A stretch of 48,517 nt of DNA from Quadrisphaera granulorum (lineage in GTDB: Bacteria; Actinomycetota; Actinomycetes; Actinomycetales; Quadrisphaeraceae), in the NCBI RefSeq assembly GCF_003149145.1, contig NZ_QGDQ01000036.1:1-48517 (forward strand), read 5' to 3'. The first letter of the stretch is position 1, and every line of letters begins with the position of its first letter. Shown piece after piece: positions 7,062-16,390 of the stretch. The notes beneath the pieces were generated by a model, which was not told where the DNA came from, made no database searches, and saw nothing but the letters and a program-made list of their open reading frames with translations. A program made the translations under genes and the position numbers.

Positions 7062-7940
7062 TCACCGTGCGCCGGGCGACGAGATCGACGCCAGGTCGCT
7101 CTCCAGCAGCGCGCGGTCTTCTGGGTCGGCGATGTGCTCGGCCGCGGCCTGGGCGTCCGCAAGGTGGCGCCGCACCGCGTCGTCGTCATTGGCGACGGCG
7201 GACGCCCTGGCAAGGGCCTCGTGGGCGAACGCGAGGTCCCAGTCTCCGATGCCGTTCTCCTGGCAGATCTCCAGCACCCTGCGGGCATGGTGCAACGCGG
7301 GCTCGGCGCGCCCGAGGACGGCGTAGACGCGCGAGCACTGCCACTCACCGCGGGCCAGGTTCACCGCGGTACCGGCCTGTTCCCAGTGGTAGCGGGAGGC
7401 GTGCGCTGCGTGGATCATCCGGTCGTCCTGGGCGGGCGTCCGGTCCTCGGTCTCCATGAGCCGCCACACGCCGTTGAACAGGTCCACCGCCAGCTGGCGG
7501 TCGGGGGTCCTCGTCGGGGCCTCGAGCGTCGGTACGGGCGCCGGCAGCTCCGGAGCCAGCGATGTCCCCGCACCGCCGCCGAGCTCGTCGTGGCCGCACC
7601 CGAGGTCTTCGATCAGGTGGGCGAGCCGGTGGAGGTCACCGCGGACGCGGGCGAGCCGGCTCTCCAGCCTGCGGCGGTGGTCGGCGAGGACGTCGTCGAC
7701 GACGTCGGGGTCACCGGCCGCGGACAAGCAGGTGGCGATCCCGTCGAGCGGGACGCCCACCGCGCGCAGCGCGCCCACGAGCCGCGCCTGGGGCAGCCGG
7801 TCGGCTGCGTACCAGCGGTAGCCGGTGTCCTCGTCCACCTCGTCCGGCACGAAGAGCCCGATGCGGTCGTAGTGCCGCATGGCCCGCGCCGTCATCCCGG
7901 CTGCGTCCGCGATCTGCCCCACTGTGAGCCTGCCGTCCAT
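7062..7940 (-). CDS. MerR-family regulator with helical C-terminal sensor
   Basis: 292 residues. The N-terminal MerR domain (1-75) shows the helix-turn-helix T-V-G-Q-I-A-D-A-A-G-M-T-A-R-A-M-R-H-Y-D-R-I-G-L and the Y-R-W-Y wing. A coiled-coil dimer helix follows (about 80-115), then a long alpha-helical region with TPR-like pairs (about 150-285, alternating Ala/Leu/His) instead of a drug-binding domain. ATG 7940 is 14 bases from the palindrome at 7954-7977, which lies in a 19-bp promoter spacer. Strong autoregulation is expected. Target genes beyond itself and signal are unknown. Confidence 0.9.
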   Translation of the reverse strand: MDGRLTVGQIADAAGMTARAMRHYDRIGLFVPDEVDEDTGYRWYAADRLPQARLVGALRAVGVPLDGIATCLSAAGDPDVVDDVLADHRRRLESRLARVRGDLHRLAHLIEDLGCGHDELGGGAGTSLAPELPAPVPTLEAPTRTPDRQLAVDLFNGVWRLMETEDRTPAQDDRMIHAAHASRYHWEQAGTAVNLARGEWQCSRVYAVLGRAEPALHHARRVLEICQENGIGDWDLAFAHEALARASAVANDDDAVRRHLADAQAAAEHIADPEDRALLESDLASISSPGAR

Positions 7941-7953
7941 GTCGCGGACGGTA

Positions 7954-7977
7954 GGACCTTGCCGCGCGGCAAGGTCC
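7954..7977 (-). promoter_or_regulatory. MerR operator-promoter, perfect palindrome in a 19-bp spacer
   Basis: Ten-base arms GGACCTTGCC and GGCAAGGTCC flank GCGC with no mismatch. On the minus strand TGGACC and TACCGT can serve as -35 and -10 boxes exactly 19 bp apart with the dyad between them, the geometry MerR-family activators need to untwist the promoter. The -10 box ends close to ATG 7940, so the leader is very short. Confidence 0.8.
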
Positions 7978-8024
7978 AGCCTCGCGGTGCACGTCAGCGG
8001 GCGCCCCTGTCGACGGGGCGAGCG

Positions 8025-8675
8025 TCACTGCCTACGCGCGAGCAGCCTGCCCTGAGGTACCTCGGCCGTCGGCTCGCGCAACGTCGACTGCAGGAGGTCA
8101 AAGCCGGCGTCCATCAGCCAAGCGCACATGGTCTCCAGCGAACGCCGGTGGACGTTGACGTGCATCGGCAACCCGCCGTAGCCCTGCGTCTTCAGCCTCA
8201 CCTCGTCGCCCACGTGCCAGGCGACCAGGAGGATGCCGCCCGGTCGTAGCGCTCGGTAGAACTCGCCGAGGACGGCGACGACGTCGTCATCAGGGGCGTG
8301 GATGAGCGAGTACCAGGCGAGGATACCTGCCAGCGTTCCGTCGCCAGCAGTGAGAGATGCCATAGAGCCGACCTCGAAGTGCACGTCCGCGTGATCGCGT
8401 TGCGCCCGCCGCACCATCCCTGGCGACAGGTCAACTCCCACGGCATCCACGCCGAGCCGAGCGAGGTGAGCAGTGAAGTGCCCGGGGCCGCACCCGACAT
8501 CGAGCACTCGACCGCCACCGGCCTCGCCCGCCAGCTCGGCGAAGAGCTGCAGATCGGCTCGATCGTGTGGGTCGTCACGGAGATGATGGCTGACCAGATC
8601 CGCGTAGCTCTCGGCCACCGTGTCGTAGGAGTCACGCGTGCTGGCTATCCACCGCGTTTCGCCGCTCTGGTCCAC
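8025..8675 (-). CDS. Class I SAM-dependent methyltransferase
   Basis: About 216 residues. Motif I V-L-D-V-G-C-G-P-G-H binds S-adenosylmethionine, followed by the acidic loop G-V-D-L-S-P-G-M (motif II), and post-motifs including A-L-R-P-G-G. The fold matches small-molecule methyltransferases (Methyltransf_11/25). Start taken as GTG 8675, with AGGG about 9 bases upstream; TTG 8684 is in frame too. It is transcribed toward the MerR gene, with a 47-base gap before the MerR operator. Substrate not predictable. Confidence 0.87.
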   Translation of the reverse strand: MDQSGETRWIASTRDSYDTVAESYADLVSHHLRDDPHDRADLQLFAELAGEAGGGRVLDVGCGPGHFTAHLARLGVDAVGVDLSPGMVRRAQRDHADVHFEVGSMASLTAGDGTLAGILAWYSLIHAPDDDVVAVLGEFYRALRPGGILLVAWHVGDEVRLKTQGYGGLPMHVNVHRRSLETMCAWLMDAGFDLLQSTLREPTAEVPQGRLLARRQ

Positions 8676-8717
8676 GGCGCTCAACCCTAGGGAGGCACCG
8701 TCGCCGGCAGGGCACGG

Positions 8718-9131
8718 TCAGTCGCCTCGAAGCACCTCCACCCGGCACGGAATGGCTGGCGCCGGTGCGAGCTTGGCGTCGGCCGTGACGAGGACGGCGT
8801 CGAGGTGGGCAGCCAGGGCGACGTAGAGGGCGTCGTAGAAGGAGACGTTGTGCCGCAGAGCCCAGGCCCCCAGTCCGAGCGCGCCGTGGTGCGGATAGCG
8901 ATGGTCGACCATCGCGGCCGCGTCCGCCAAGAGGCGCGGCACCTGGTGCTCCTGGACGTGCCCACCCAGCGCCCTGCCACGCAGAGCGCTCCCCACTTCA
9001 GCATCGAGGAGGTGGGGAGCGTGGACGACGCCCTGGCCACATCGGCGTCGCAGGTCGGCAGCATCTGGGGCGGCGGAGGTGAGCGCCAGCACGAGGGCCG
9101 AGGCATCGATGACGAGGTCGACCGAACTCAC
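8718..9131 (-). CDS. vapC: VapC-family PIN-domain RNase toxin
   Basis: 137 residues, the standard length. Acidic active-site residues of the PIN fold are present in order: D in L-V-I-D-A-S, E in D-A-E-V-G, D in F-Y-D-A-L-Y-V-A-L-A, and D in V-T-A-D-A-K-L. It should be a Mg-dependent endoribonuclease that cleaves specific RNA unless bound by its antitoxin. GTG 9131 overlaps the antitoxin stop as GTGA, the usual vapBC arrangement. Confidence 0.9.
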   Translation of the reverse strand: MSSVDLVIDASALVLALTSAAPDAADLRRRCGQGVVHAPHLLDAEVGSALRGRALGGHVQEHQVPRLLADAAAMVDHRYPHHGALGLGAWALRHNVSFYDALYVALAAHLDAVLVTADAKLAPAPAIPCRVEVLRGD

Positions 9132-9364
9132 CGGCGAGCGGCGTGCACGAGCTCGACGGCCTCGGCCGGTGTCATCGGCTCTACCTCGCCGCGAGCTATG
9201 CGAGCCTCGATGGCCGCCAGGTGCTCGGCCTTGGACGGCCTAGAGGCGAGCCGCACCACCTCTTCCAGCATGTACGCCTGAATGGAACGGCCCGACGTGC
9301 GCGCTCGGCTGCGGAGCACCTCGTATGCCTCCTCGGGCACGTCACGGATCTGAATGGTCGCCAT
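9128..9364 (-). CDS. vapB: VapB/FitA-type ribbon-helix-helix antitoxin
   Basis: 78 residues. The N-terminal strand M-A-T-I-Q-I-R-D-V-P followed by two helices is a ribbon-helix-helix DNA-binding domain of the FitA/Arc type. The C-terminal acidic helix (E-A-V-E-L-V-H-A-A-R-R) should wrap the PIN toxin. The ATG is directly adjacent to an inverted repeat that contains the -10 box (9366-9380), so the antitoxin, with toxin, should repress its own leaderless transcript. Confidence 0.9.
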   Translation of the reverse strand: MATIQIRDVPEEAYEVLRSRARTSGRSIQAYMLEEVVRLASRPSKAEHLAAIEARIARGEVEPMTPAEAVELVHAARR

Positions 9365-9365
9365 A

Positions 9366-9380
9366 GCGCTATTTTAGCGC
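9366..9380 (-). promoter_or_regulatory. vapBC leaderless promoter with overlapping operator
   Basis: The inverted repeat GCGCTA-TTT-TAGCGC ends one base from the vapB ATG. Read on the minus strand it contains TAAAAT (9376-9371), a 5 of 6 match to the -10 consensus, placed about 7 bases from the ATG so that transcription would start at or next to the start codon. Repressor binding would block RNA polymerase directly. Confidence 0.7.
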
Positions 9381-9462
9381 GAAGGTGTGTGGCTGCGGCG
9401 CTGGAGCACCGTCGATCCACCGACGTCTGGAGGCGTGACGCCGCGGAGGCGTCGTCCTGACC

Positions 9463-9714
9463 TCATCCCCCGACGACCGGGTAGCGCCCGGGGCGCTCCG
9501 CGGGCCGGAACCGCGAGCACCGGCACTCGCTGCAGCGGGTGCTGGGGTGGGGCCGCTCGTGCCGGTGCCAGATGTGGCCGCACCGGCACATGGCCATCGC
9601 CACGGACGCCTGCCGCTCGAGGTCCACCAGCTCCGGGGGCCACGGCCGCTCTCTGCCGGTGACCCACCGAGCGATCAACCGGGCGGCGAGCCGGACGATG
9701 GCGACGACGAGCAC
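9463..9714 (-). CDS. Small zinc-ribbon protein with N-terminal hydrophobic helix
   Basis: 83 residues from GTG 9714. An N-terminal hydrophobic, basic helix (about 1-20) is followed by a Cys/His cluster of the form CxCGHxWxRH...CxxCxC, enough ligands for a zinc ribbon. There is no enzymatic motif. It probably binds RNA, DNA or protein at the membrane. Family not recognised, and the start is uncertain because no good ribosome-binding site is seen. Confidence 0.6.
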   Translation of the reverse strand: MLVVAIVRLAARLIARWVTGRERPWPPELVDLERQASVAMAMCRCGHIWHRHERPHPSTRCSECRCSRFRPAERPGRYPVVGG

Positions 9715-9833
9715 GCCCCAGGGTGGGTCCGATGCCGCTCCAGCACAAGCACTCGGTGGGGGCAGTGAGCGTCCGCCCGGTCGGGTGATCGGCGCAGCGC
9801 CGCCGGACGGTCGCTGTCAGTACTCTCCGCCGG

Positions 9834-11258
9834 ATGTCGCAGGACACGAGAGCCCGGCTGGCGCCGCTGTTCCGTGGCCCGCGGGGGCGCCTGCTGGCGG
9901 CGTTCCTGCTGACGGAGTTCGCTGCGGGTGTCGGCGGGCTGAGCTACTCGGCGGTGCTGCCCGTGGCGGCCCACGAGCTCGGCGGGACCGCGCTGTACGG
10001 CCCGGCGGTGACCGCGTCCGGCGTGGTGAGCATCGCGTTCATGGCCGTCGGTGCCTATCTCTACGGGCGGCTCGGGCCGCAGGTGCAGCTGTGGACGTCG
10101 ACGGTCGTGTTCCTCCTCGGCGTCGCCGTCACGGTCACCGCGCCGAGCATGGGCTGGGTGGTGGCGGGGCTCGCGCTGCGCGGTGTCGCCGCGGGCCTCA
10201 TGGCGGGGCTGGGGATGGGCGTGCTCGCGCAGCTCTACCCCGACGCCCGCGAGCGCGAGCGGGCGTTCGGCCTGTACGCGCTCATGTGGCTGGTGCCGTC
10301 GCTCGTCGCACCTCTGGTGAACAGCGCGCTGCTGCTCAGCCTCGGCTGGAGGACGACGATGGCGTGGCCGGCGCTGCTGCTCCTGGTGGGCCGCCTGCTG
10401 ATTTCCCGAGCGTTGACGGTGGTCGACGTCCAACGTCCCGAGACGCCGGCGAAGGTCCGCGGTCCGGGCGCGTTCCTGGCGGTGGCGGTGGGGCTTGCCG
10501 TCGTGCAGGTGGCCCTCGGCGCGCAGGCGCAGCTGGGGGTGACGGCGAGCGTCGTCGTCGCCGTGGTGGTCTCCGGGATGGTGCTGATGCTGCCGTTCCG
10601 GCGGGCCCTGCGGCTCACCGTGCCCGGGCAGCGGCGCGCGCAGTCCGGCGGCTGGGTGCTCGCGCTCGTGTGCGGCAGCTACTTCTCGTTGAACGCGCTG
10701 CTGCCGCTGCTCGCGGTGACCTACCTGGACCGCGGGGGCGTGCTGGCCGCGGTGCTCGTGGCGGTGAGCTCGCTGCTGTGGGCCGTGGTCAGCTCGACGG
10801 GGCTGGGTGAGCGGCTGTCGGCGCGTGCGGCGCACCGCCTGGCCGCGCTGACGTTCTCCGGGTGCGGGGCGCTGCTCGTGGTGTTCGCGGTGGCGCTGAC
10901 CGGGGACGTCGTCGTCGGGGGCGCCCTGCTGTGCGTCGTGTCGGCGCTCAGCGGCGTGGCGGTGGGCGCTTCCTACCCCAAGGTCATGGCGCAGACCCTG
11001 GAGGGTTTCGAGGAGCGCGAGGGCACGACCACCACCCACGGCGGGGTGGTGCTCGAACTCGGGGAGGACGTCGGGACGGCGGTGGGCGTCAGCGTGGTCG
11101 CCGGGGTCGCCGCCCTCGCGGTGGGCGCCGGGAACGCCGCGGTGGCGGTGCTCGCGGCGGTGTTCACCGCGGTGAGCGTCGCCGCGTGGATGCTCACCGG
11201 GCGCAGCCGGGTGTGGGCCCCTGCCGTCCCGGCCGCAGCAGCCGGGACGGCGTCGTAG
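9834..11258 (+). CDS. MFS transporter
   Basis: 474 residues, 12 or more predicted membrane helices. G-A-Y-L-Y-G-R-L-G-P in the helix 2-3 region corresponds to MFS motif A, and the helix around R-G-V-A-A-G-L-M-A-G-L-G-M-G is typical of helix 4-5. The C-terminal tail is Ala/Val/Pro-rich. It is unlike the two other MFS genes here (no D-R-V-D-R loop). It ends with TAG at 11256-11258, evidence that TAG does act as a stop in this genome. The next gene begins 25 bases later. Substrate unknown. Confidence 0.88.
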   Translation: MSQDTRARLAPLFRGPRGRLLAAFLLTEFAAGVGGLSYSAVLPVAAHELGGTALYGPAVTASGVVSIAFMAVGAYLYGRLGPQVQLWTSTVVFLLGVAVTVTAPSMGWVVAGLALRGVAAGLMAGLGMGVLAQLYPDARERERAFGLYALMWLVPSLVAPLVNSALLLSLGWRTTMAWPALLLLVGRLLISRALTVVDVQRPETPAKVRGPGAFLAVAVGLAVVQVALGAQAQLGVTASVVVAVVVSGMVLMLPFRRALRLTVPGQRRAQSGGWVLALVCGSYFSLNALLPLLAVTYLDRGGVLAAVLVAVSSLLWAVVSSTGLGERLSARAAHRLAALTFSGCGALLVVFAVALTGDVVVGGALLCVVSALSGVAVGASYPKVMAQTLEGFEEREGTTTTHGGVVLELGEDVGTAVGVSVVAGVAALAVGAGNAAVAVLAAVFTAVSVAAWMLTGRSRVWAPAVPAAAAGTAS

Positions 11259-11283
11259 GACGGGGCGCAGCACAGCTAGCGTC

Positions 11284-11856
11284 GTGGAGGTGATCGGCGA
11301 CGAGGTGCAGCTGGCGTTCACCAAGTACGACGGTTCACCGCACTGGCACGTGCCGACTCGGCTGCTGGGCGACGACGAGCACGGCACCTGGCTGCACTCC
11401 CCCGCCGGCACGCGAACGTGGCGGCCCGGGCTGGAGCTGATCTACGACAGGCCGACCGTCGTCTGCCTCCCGCGCCACCAGCGCCGCGAGCGCGACGGTG
11501 ACCAGCACTGGGTGGCCACGCTGTACGACACCGCACCGGCGGGCGCGATGGAGACCTACGTCGACATCACGACGCCTGCGGTGTGGTCGGCGGGGCGGGT
11601 GACAACTGTCGACGTCGACCTCGACGTGGTCCAGCGCGGCGGCGAGGAGCCCTTCATCGACGACAAAGACGAGTTCGACCTCCACCGCATCGCGTACGGC
11701 TACCCCGAGGAGCTGGTCACCGCCACGCGATCCGCTGCTGCCGCCGTGCTGGCGGCCGTGACCTGGCGCACGCCCCCGTTCGACGGGGTGACGGCCCGCC
11801 GCTGGCTCGCGCTCGCCGACCCGACGTGGCCGCCCGTCCCACCCCCTTCCTCGTGA
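11284..11856 (+). CDS. DUF402 family protein
   Basis: 190 residues. The DUF402 core is recognisable from D-V-D-L-D-V-V, the acidic F-I-D-D-K-D-E-F-D metal-binding strip and G-Y-P-E-E-L-V. Relatives include nucleoside di-/triphosphatases (Ntdp) and the FomD phosphonate hydrolase, which use two metals held by this Asp/Glu cluster to cleave phosphoanhydride bonds, so a nucleotide hydrolase is plausible but not proven. GTG 11284 start. It converges on the DUF952 gene 32 bases away. Confidence 0.82.
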   Translation: MEVIGDEVQLAFTKYDGSPHWHVPTRLLGDDEHGTWLHSPAGTRTWRPGLELIYDRPTVVCLPRHQRRERDGDQHWVATLYDTAPAGAMETYVDITTPAVWSAGRVTTVDVDLDVVQRGGEEPFIDDKDEFDLHRIAYGYPEELVTATRSAAAAVLAAVTWRTPPFDGVTARRWLALADPTWPPVPPPSS

Positions 11857-11888
11857 AGGCTGACTGTGACACTCGACAGGCAAGCTGA

Positions 11889-12398
11889 TCAGCTCGGCGG
11901 GACGACGACGACGTCGAGCGCGGCCAGGTCCGGCAGGCGCAACGCGCCCGCGGCGTCGCGGCCGACGTCGAGAGCGGCCACCACCGCAGCGAGCGGCACC
12001 GGACCGTAGACGTGCGGGTAGGCCTGGTCGCCACCGGGCGGTGCTTCCCAGCGCACCGGTGAACCGGCCGCCTCGCAGGCGTCGACGTCGACGACGAGCA
12101 GCACGTGGTCGACGAGGTCCTCTTCGCCGTAGACCGCCGCGACCACGCCGGGCAGCTGGCTCGCCGCCGAGGCGTGCACGAAGCCCACCTCGTCGAGGTC
12201 CGCCCCGAGGGTGGACCCCCGGTAGGCGCCCTCCGCCTGGGCCCGCACCCAGAGCGACCTCGACGCCAGGTGAAGCACTCTCGCGACCACCACCCCACGT
12301 TCTGCTGCCGCGGCGGCGGCGTCAACCCCACGGGCATCGACGCGTTCCGACGCGCCGACCAGCGCAAATACCCCAGACACGATCACCTCGCGCTCCAT
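11889..12398 (-). CDS. DUF952 family protein
   Basis: The C-terminal 110 residues match DUF952: L-H-L-A-S...W near the start, G-F-V-H-A-S-A and Y-P-H-V-Y-G-P-V-P-L at the end. Function of the family is unknown. ATG 12398 gives 169 residues with a roughly 40-residue Ala-rich N-terminal extension not seen in typical members. A GTG near 12299 would give the usual length and leave room for a promoter in front of the divergent PBP gene, so the true start may be there. Confidence 0.75.
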   Translation of the reverse strand: MEREVIVSGVFALVGASERVDARGVDAAAAAAERGVVVARVLHLASRSLWVRAQAEGAYRGSTLGADLDEVGFVHASAASQLPGVVAAVYGEEDLVDHVLLVVDVDACEAAGSPVRWEAPPGGDQAYPHVYGPVPLAAVVAALDVGRDAAGALRLPDLAALDVVVVPPS

Positions 12399-12408
12399 AC
12401 TCGGCGAC

Positions 12409-14646
12409 GTGAGCCCGTCCGGAACGCCCGGAGCCCGCCAGCCGGGCGGCTCCGCCGCGCCCCGCTCACGCGGCACCGGGGCGCCGGCTCCGCGGAAAGC
12501 TCCGGTTCCTGCCCCGCGCCCGGCCCAAGCACGAGCGAAGACGGAGCCTCAGGGGCGCGAACGCTCGGCCCCGGGCCGCACCGCTCAGCCTCGAACGGCG
12601 CAGGGTCGAACAGCGCAGGGCCGGACTGCACAGGGGACGCCGGCAAAGCCTGCTCAGGGCCGGACCGCGGCTGCCAGCCAGCCCGCGACAACAACTCGGA
12701 AGGCCCGCCCGTCGCAGCGGACCGCGGCAGCCGCCCGTACCTCGCGCGTCACCGCGCCGACCCGGCCGGCTCGCCCCGCCCGCCCAGCTCGTCCCGTGCG
12801 GCCAGCACGGCCTGGCCGTCCGCCACGCGCGAAGCGACCGGAGCGCCGCCTGAGCACGCGATGGGCGGCACGTGCGGGCTCGCCCGGGAGGCGCTCGGCG
12901 GCCGTCGTCGTCGTCATCGTCCTGCTGGCGGGGCTGTTCACCGGGCGGCTCGTGCAGCTGCAGGTGACCGACGCAGCCCCGCTCGCCGAGCAAGCGCTCG
13001 GCGAGCGCTTGAAGAAGGAGAACGTGCCCGCGGCGCGCGGCGCCATCACCGACCGCGACGGTCAGGTGCTCGCTCAGGACGTGGAGCGGCGCGACATCAC
13101 CGCCGACCCCAAGCTCTTCGGGGGGCCGACACCGCGCGAGCCGAAGCTCTACACGGCCGCCGCGGCAGCCGCCAAGCTGGCTCCGGTGCTCGGGACGTCC
13201 GAGGCGGAGCTCACCGCGCTGCTCACGCCACGTACCGGCTCCGACGGCAAGCAGGTGCGGTGGACGGTGCTCGCCCGCGGCGTGACACCGGCCGTGCGGC
13301 GGCAGGTGCAGGGGTTGCAGATCCCCGGGCTGAGCAGCGACCGGAAGGTGCTGCGCACGTACCCGGCCGGGACGACGGGAGGCAACCTCCTCGGCTGGGT
13401 CAGTACGGATGGGAAGGCCCTGGCCGGCATCGAACTGGCGCAGGACGACGTGCTGCGCGGCGTCGACGGGCGCCGCGCGTACGAGCGCGGCAAGGACGGC
13501 CAGCGGATCCCGCTGGCGGAATCGATCGATGTCGCTCCCGTCAACGGGCGGGACGTCCGGCTCACCCTCGACGCCGATCTGCAGTTCTACGCCCAGCGGG
13601 CCGCGGCCGCGCAGGCCGCAGCGACGCGCGCGTCGTGGGTGGCCGTGGTGGCGATGACGAAGGACGGGCAGGTGCTCGCGCTGGCGGAGTCCGGCTCGAT
13701 CGACCCCGCCCACCCGGGAGCCACGCCTGAGGCCGAGCGGCACAACCGGTCGCTGGAGGACGTGTTCGAGCCCGGGTCCACCGGCAAGGTCATCACCGCG
13801 GCCGCGGCCATCGAGCAAGGCCTGGCCACGCCGGTAACGCCGCTGGTGGTGCCCGACCGCCTGCAGCTCCCACGCGGCGGCGGCATCGTCAAGGACTCCC
13901 ACGACCATGCGCCGCAGAAGCTGACGTTCGCGGGGGTGCTCGCGGAGTCGTCCAACGTCGGCACGGTCATGGTCGGCCGGAAGCTCACGCTGCAGCAGCG
14001 CTACGACTACCTGCGGGCCTTCGGGCTCGGCCAGAAGCAGCTGGGCCTGCCCGGGGAGACCCGCGGCATCCTCACCACCCCGAAGCAGTGGGCGACCAAC
14101 TCCCGTGACGAGAACGTCGTCCTCTTCGGCCAGAACTACGCCGTCAACGCCCTCCAGGCCGCGCAGGTGTACGCGACCATCGCCAACGGCGGTGTGCGCG
14201 TGCCGCCGCGTGTCATCGCCGGCACCACCGACGCGTCAGGGGTCTACACCCCCGCCCCCGTGCCGACCGGCACCCGTGTGGTCAGCCCGACGACCGCCGC
14301 GCAGGTCACGTCCATGCTCGAAGGCGTGGTGACGTCCGACGGCACGGGCCTGAACGCCGCCGTCCCCGGATTCCGCGTGGCCGGCAAGACCGGAACCGCC
14401 GAGGACCTGCAGGCCAAGGTGAAGACCGGGACCAAGCAGTACACGGCGTCGTTCATCGGGATGGCGCCCGCGGAGGACCCGCAGCTCGTCGTCGCCGTCA
14501 TCGTCCAGCACCCGGACTACGCGCACCGCTTCGGCGGGGTGGCAGCGGCCCCGGTGTTCTCCGACGTCATGGGGTACGCGCTGGCGCAGCAGGGCATCGC
14601 GCCCAGCGGTCGCCCCGCCGAGCTGGCACCTCTCACCTGGCGTTGA
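12409..14646 (+). CDS. Class B penicillin-binding protein (FtsI/PBP3-like) with long basic tail
   Basis: 745 residues. A transmembrane helix spans about 164-178, followed by a PBP dimerisation domain (R-G-A-I-T-D-R-D-G) and a transpeptidase domain with S457-T-G-K460, S514-S-N516 and K660-T-G662. It cross-links peptidoglycan and is likely a division-type paralogue. It is not in a dcw cluster, since no mur/fts genes flank it. The cytoplasmic N-terminus is unusually long (about 160 residues), basic and low-complexity, with TAQGR repeats (about 58-86) and RPA repeats (about 119-137). The start is GTG 12409; an internal start would shorten the tail. Confidence 0.92.
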   Translation: MSPSGTPGARQPGGSAAPRSRGTGAPAPRKAPVPAPRPAQARAKTEPQGRERSAPGRTAQPRTAQGRTAQGRTAQGTPAKPAQGRTAAASQPATTTRKARPSQRTAAAARTSRVTAPTRPARPARPARPVRPARPGRPPRAKRPERRLSTRWAARAGSPGRRSAAVVVVIVLLAGLFTGRLVQLQVTDAAPLAEQALGERLKKENVPAARGAITDRDGQVLAQDVERRDITADPKLFGGPTPREPKLYTAAAAAAKLAPVLGTSEAELTALLTPRTGSDGKQVRWTVLARGVTPAVRRQVQGLQIPGLSSDRKVLRTYPAGTTGGNLLGWVSTDGKALAGIELAQDDVLRGVDGRRAYERGKDGQRIPLAESIDVAPVNGRDVRLTLDADLQFYAQRAAAAQAAATRASWVAVVAMTKDGQVLALAESGSIDPAHPGATPEAERHNRSLEDVFEPGSTGKVITAAAAIEQGLATPVTPLVVPDRLQLPRGGGIVKDSHDHAPQKLTFAGVLAESSNVGTVMVGRKLTLQQRYDYLRAFGLGQKQLGLPGETRGILTTPKQWATNSRDENVVLFGQNYAVNALQAAQVYATIANGGVRVPPRVIAGTTDASGVYTPAPVPTGTRVVSPTTAAQVTSMLEGVVTSDGTGLNAAVPGFRVAGKTGTAEDLQAKVKTGTKQYTASFIGMAPAEDPQLVVAVIVQHPDYAHRFGGVAAAPVFSDVMGYALAQQGIAPSGRPAELAPLTWR

Positions 14647-14734
14647 GTTACCCGTCGTTCATCCACTGTTCAGGACGCCGATGGCGGTGCCGATATCCAC
14701 GGCACCGAACGACGACTTGGGGGAGAACGTCGAC

Positions 14735-16318
14735 ATGCGCCACCTCGCAGACCTGAAGATCGCGCACAAGCTGTACGCCGGGTTCGGCGTGATCAGCGCC
14801 CTGCTCGTGCTCGTGAGCGGGGTGGGTGTGATCCGTCTGGGGCAGGCGCAGGCCAACCTCAAGCTGCTCTCGGAGAGCGGCCTGACCTCCGTGATGACCG
14901 CGGACCAGACCGCCACGGCGTTGCTCCAGATGCGTTTCCAGCTGAGCAACATCGGCATGGCTCCCGACGCGGCCTCCACCGCGAAGGCAGTGGACGAGTA
15001 CACGGCCGACGTCGCGGCGTTCAACGCGGACTGGAAGGCGTACCTCGCGAGCGAGCCCGCCAGTAGCCGGGCACAGCAGGAGGCCTTCTGGACGGCCATG
15101 CAGCAGTGGTTCGCCGGGGCGCAGCAGCAGGTGCCGGTTCTGGTGGCCAAGGACTACGCCGGCTACGCGGCCATGCGGCCCACCACCACGAGCAAGTACT
15201 CCACCGCGGCGTCCGCGGCACTGAAGGAGATCACCGAGGCCGAGGTGGCGGCCGCCGCGCGGATGACTGCTGACGGCGAGTCGAGCTACCGCTCCGCGGT
15301 GGCGCTGCTCGTCGGGTGCGCGGTGGTGGCCGTCCTGCTCGCGGCAGCGATCGCGGTCACCGTGGCCCGCTCGGTCACACGACCGCTGCAGCGCGTGGTG
15401 GACGTCATGGCCGCCGTCGCTCAGGGCCGGTTGGACCGCCGCGTGGCGCTGGCGCGGCGTGACGAGGTCGGACAGCTGGCATCGTCCACCGACGCCTCTC
15501 TGGACTCCCTGGCCTCGGCCATGCGGGAGATCAGCGCGGAGGCCCACGCCCTGGCGTCGGCCTCCGGCTCCCTCACCGGTGTGTCCACGCAGATGGCGTC
15601 CAGCGCGCAGCAGACCTCCATGCAGACGCAGGTCGTGGCGGCCGCCTCCGAGGAGGTCACGGTGTCGATCACCACGGTGGCCGCCGCCGGTGAAGAGATG
15701 ACCGCTGCCATCACCCAGATCGCGTCAGCGACCGCCGAGGCCTCGTCCAAGGCGAACTCCGCTGTCGAGGCCGCCGCCTCCGCCGGTCAGGCCATCGAGC
15801 GGCTGGGCACCTCAAGCCGGGAGATCGGCGACGTCGTCAAGCTCATCACGAGCATCGCCGAGCAGACCAACCTTCTCGCGTTGAACGCCACCATCGAGGC
15901 CGCTCGCGCCGGGGAGCTGGGCAAGGGCTTCGCCGTCGTCGCCGGAGAGGTCAAGGAGCTGGCACGTCAGACCGCGCAGGCCACCGACGAGATCGTCAGC
16001 AAGGTGGCCGCGACCCAGGGCGACGCCGCAGCCGCCGCCGAGGCGGTCACGGGGATCGGCGAGGTGATCTCCCAGATCGATGCCGTGCAGGCGACCATCG
16101 CCGCCGCCGTGGAGGAACAGTCCGCCACCACGTCAGAGATGGTCCGCAACATCACGGAGATCTCCTCGGGTTCCGCGCAGATCTCCGCCAACGTGGCCGA
16201 CATCGCCGCAGGCGCGGAGGTCAACCGCGAGAGCGCCGGAGACACCGCCTCGACGGCGGACACCCTCGCAGCGTCCGCGGGTCGGCTGCGGGAGCTGACG
16301 AGCCGGTTCACGGTCTGA
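14735..16318 (+). CDS. Methyl-accepting chemotaxis protein
   Basis: ATG 14735 is preceded by GGGGGAG, giving 527 residues; the frame opens earlier at 14681. A first transmembrane helix (about 15-34), a helical four-helix-bundle sensor (about 40-190), a second transmembrane helix (about 193-215), a HAMP domain, and a long coiled-coil signalling domain with the hairpin tip [19 protein letters not shown]. It signals to CheA/CheW, implying motility in this organism, though no che or flagellar gene is in the window. Ligand unknown. Confidence 0.94.
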   Translation: MRHLADLKIAHKLYAGFGVISALLVLVSGVGVIRLGQAQANLKLLSESGLTSVMTADQTATALLQMRFQLSNIGMAPDAASTAKAVDEYTADVAAFNADWKAYLASEPASSRAQQEAFWTAMQQWFAGAQQQVPVLVAKDYAGYAAMRPTTTSKYSTAASAALKEITEAEVAAAARMTADGESSYRSAVALLVGCAVVAVLLAAAIAVTVARSVTRPLQRVVDVMAAVAQGRLDRRVALARRDEVGQLASSTDASLDSLASAMREISAEAHALASASGSLTGVSTQMASSAQQTSMQTQVVAAASEEVTVSITTVAAAGEEMTAAITQIASATAEASSKANSAVEAAASAGQAIERLGTSSREIGDVVKLITSIAEQTNLLALNATIEAARAGELGKGFAVVAGEVKELARQTAQATDEIVSKVAATQGDAAAAAEAVTGIGEVISQIDAVQATIAAAVEEQSATTSEMVRNITEISSGSAQISANVADIAAGAEVNRESAGDTASTADTLAASAGRLRELTSRFTV

Positions 16319-16390
16319 CGCGGGCTGCGCCGGCCCGATCTCTCCGAGCTGCGCTGATGCCGGCTCCCCGAAGGCTGCAGGTCGACACCC

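Noticed and set aside
9675-11411. 578-codon minus-strand frame
   Set aside because: Shadow of the MFS gene at 9834-11258; dominated by His/Arg/Gln.
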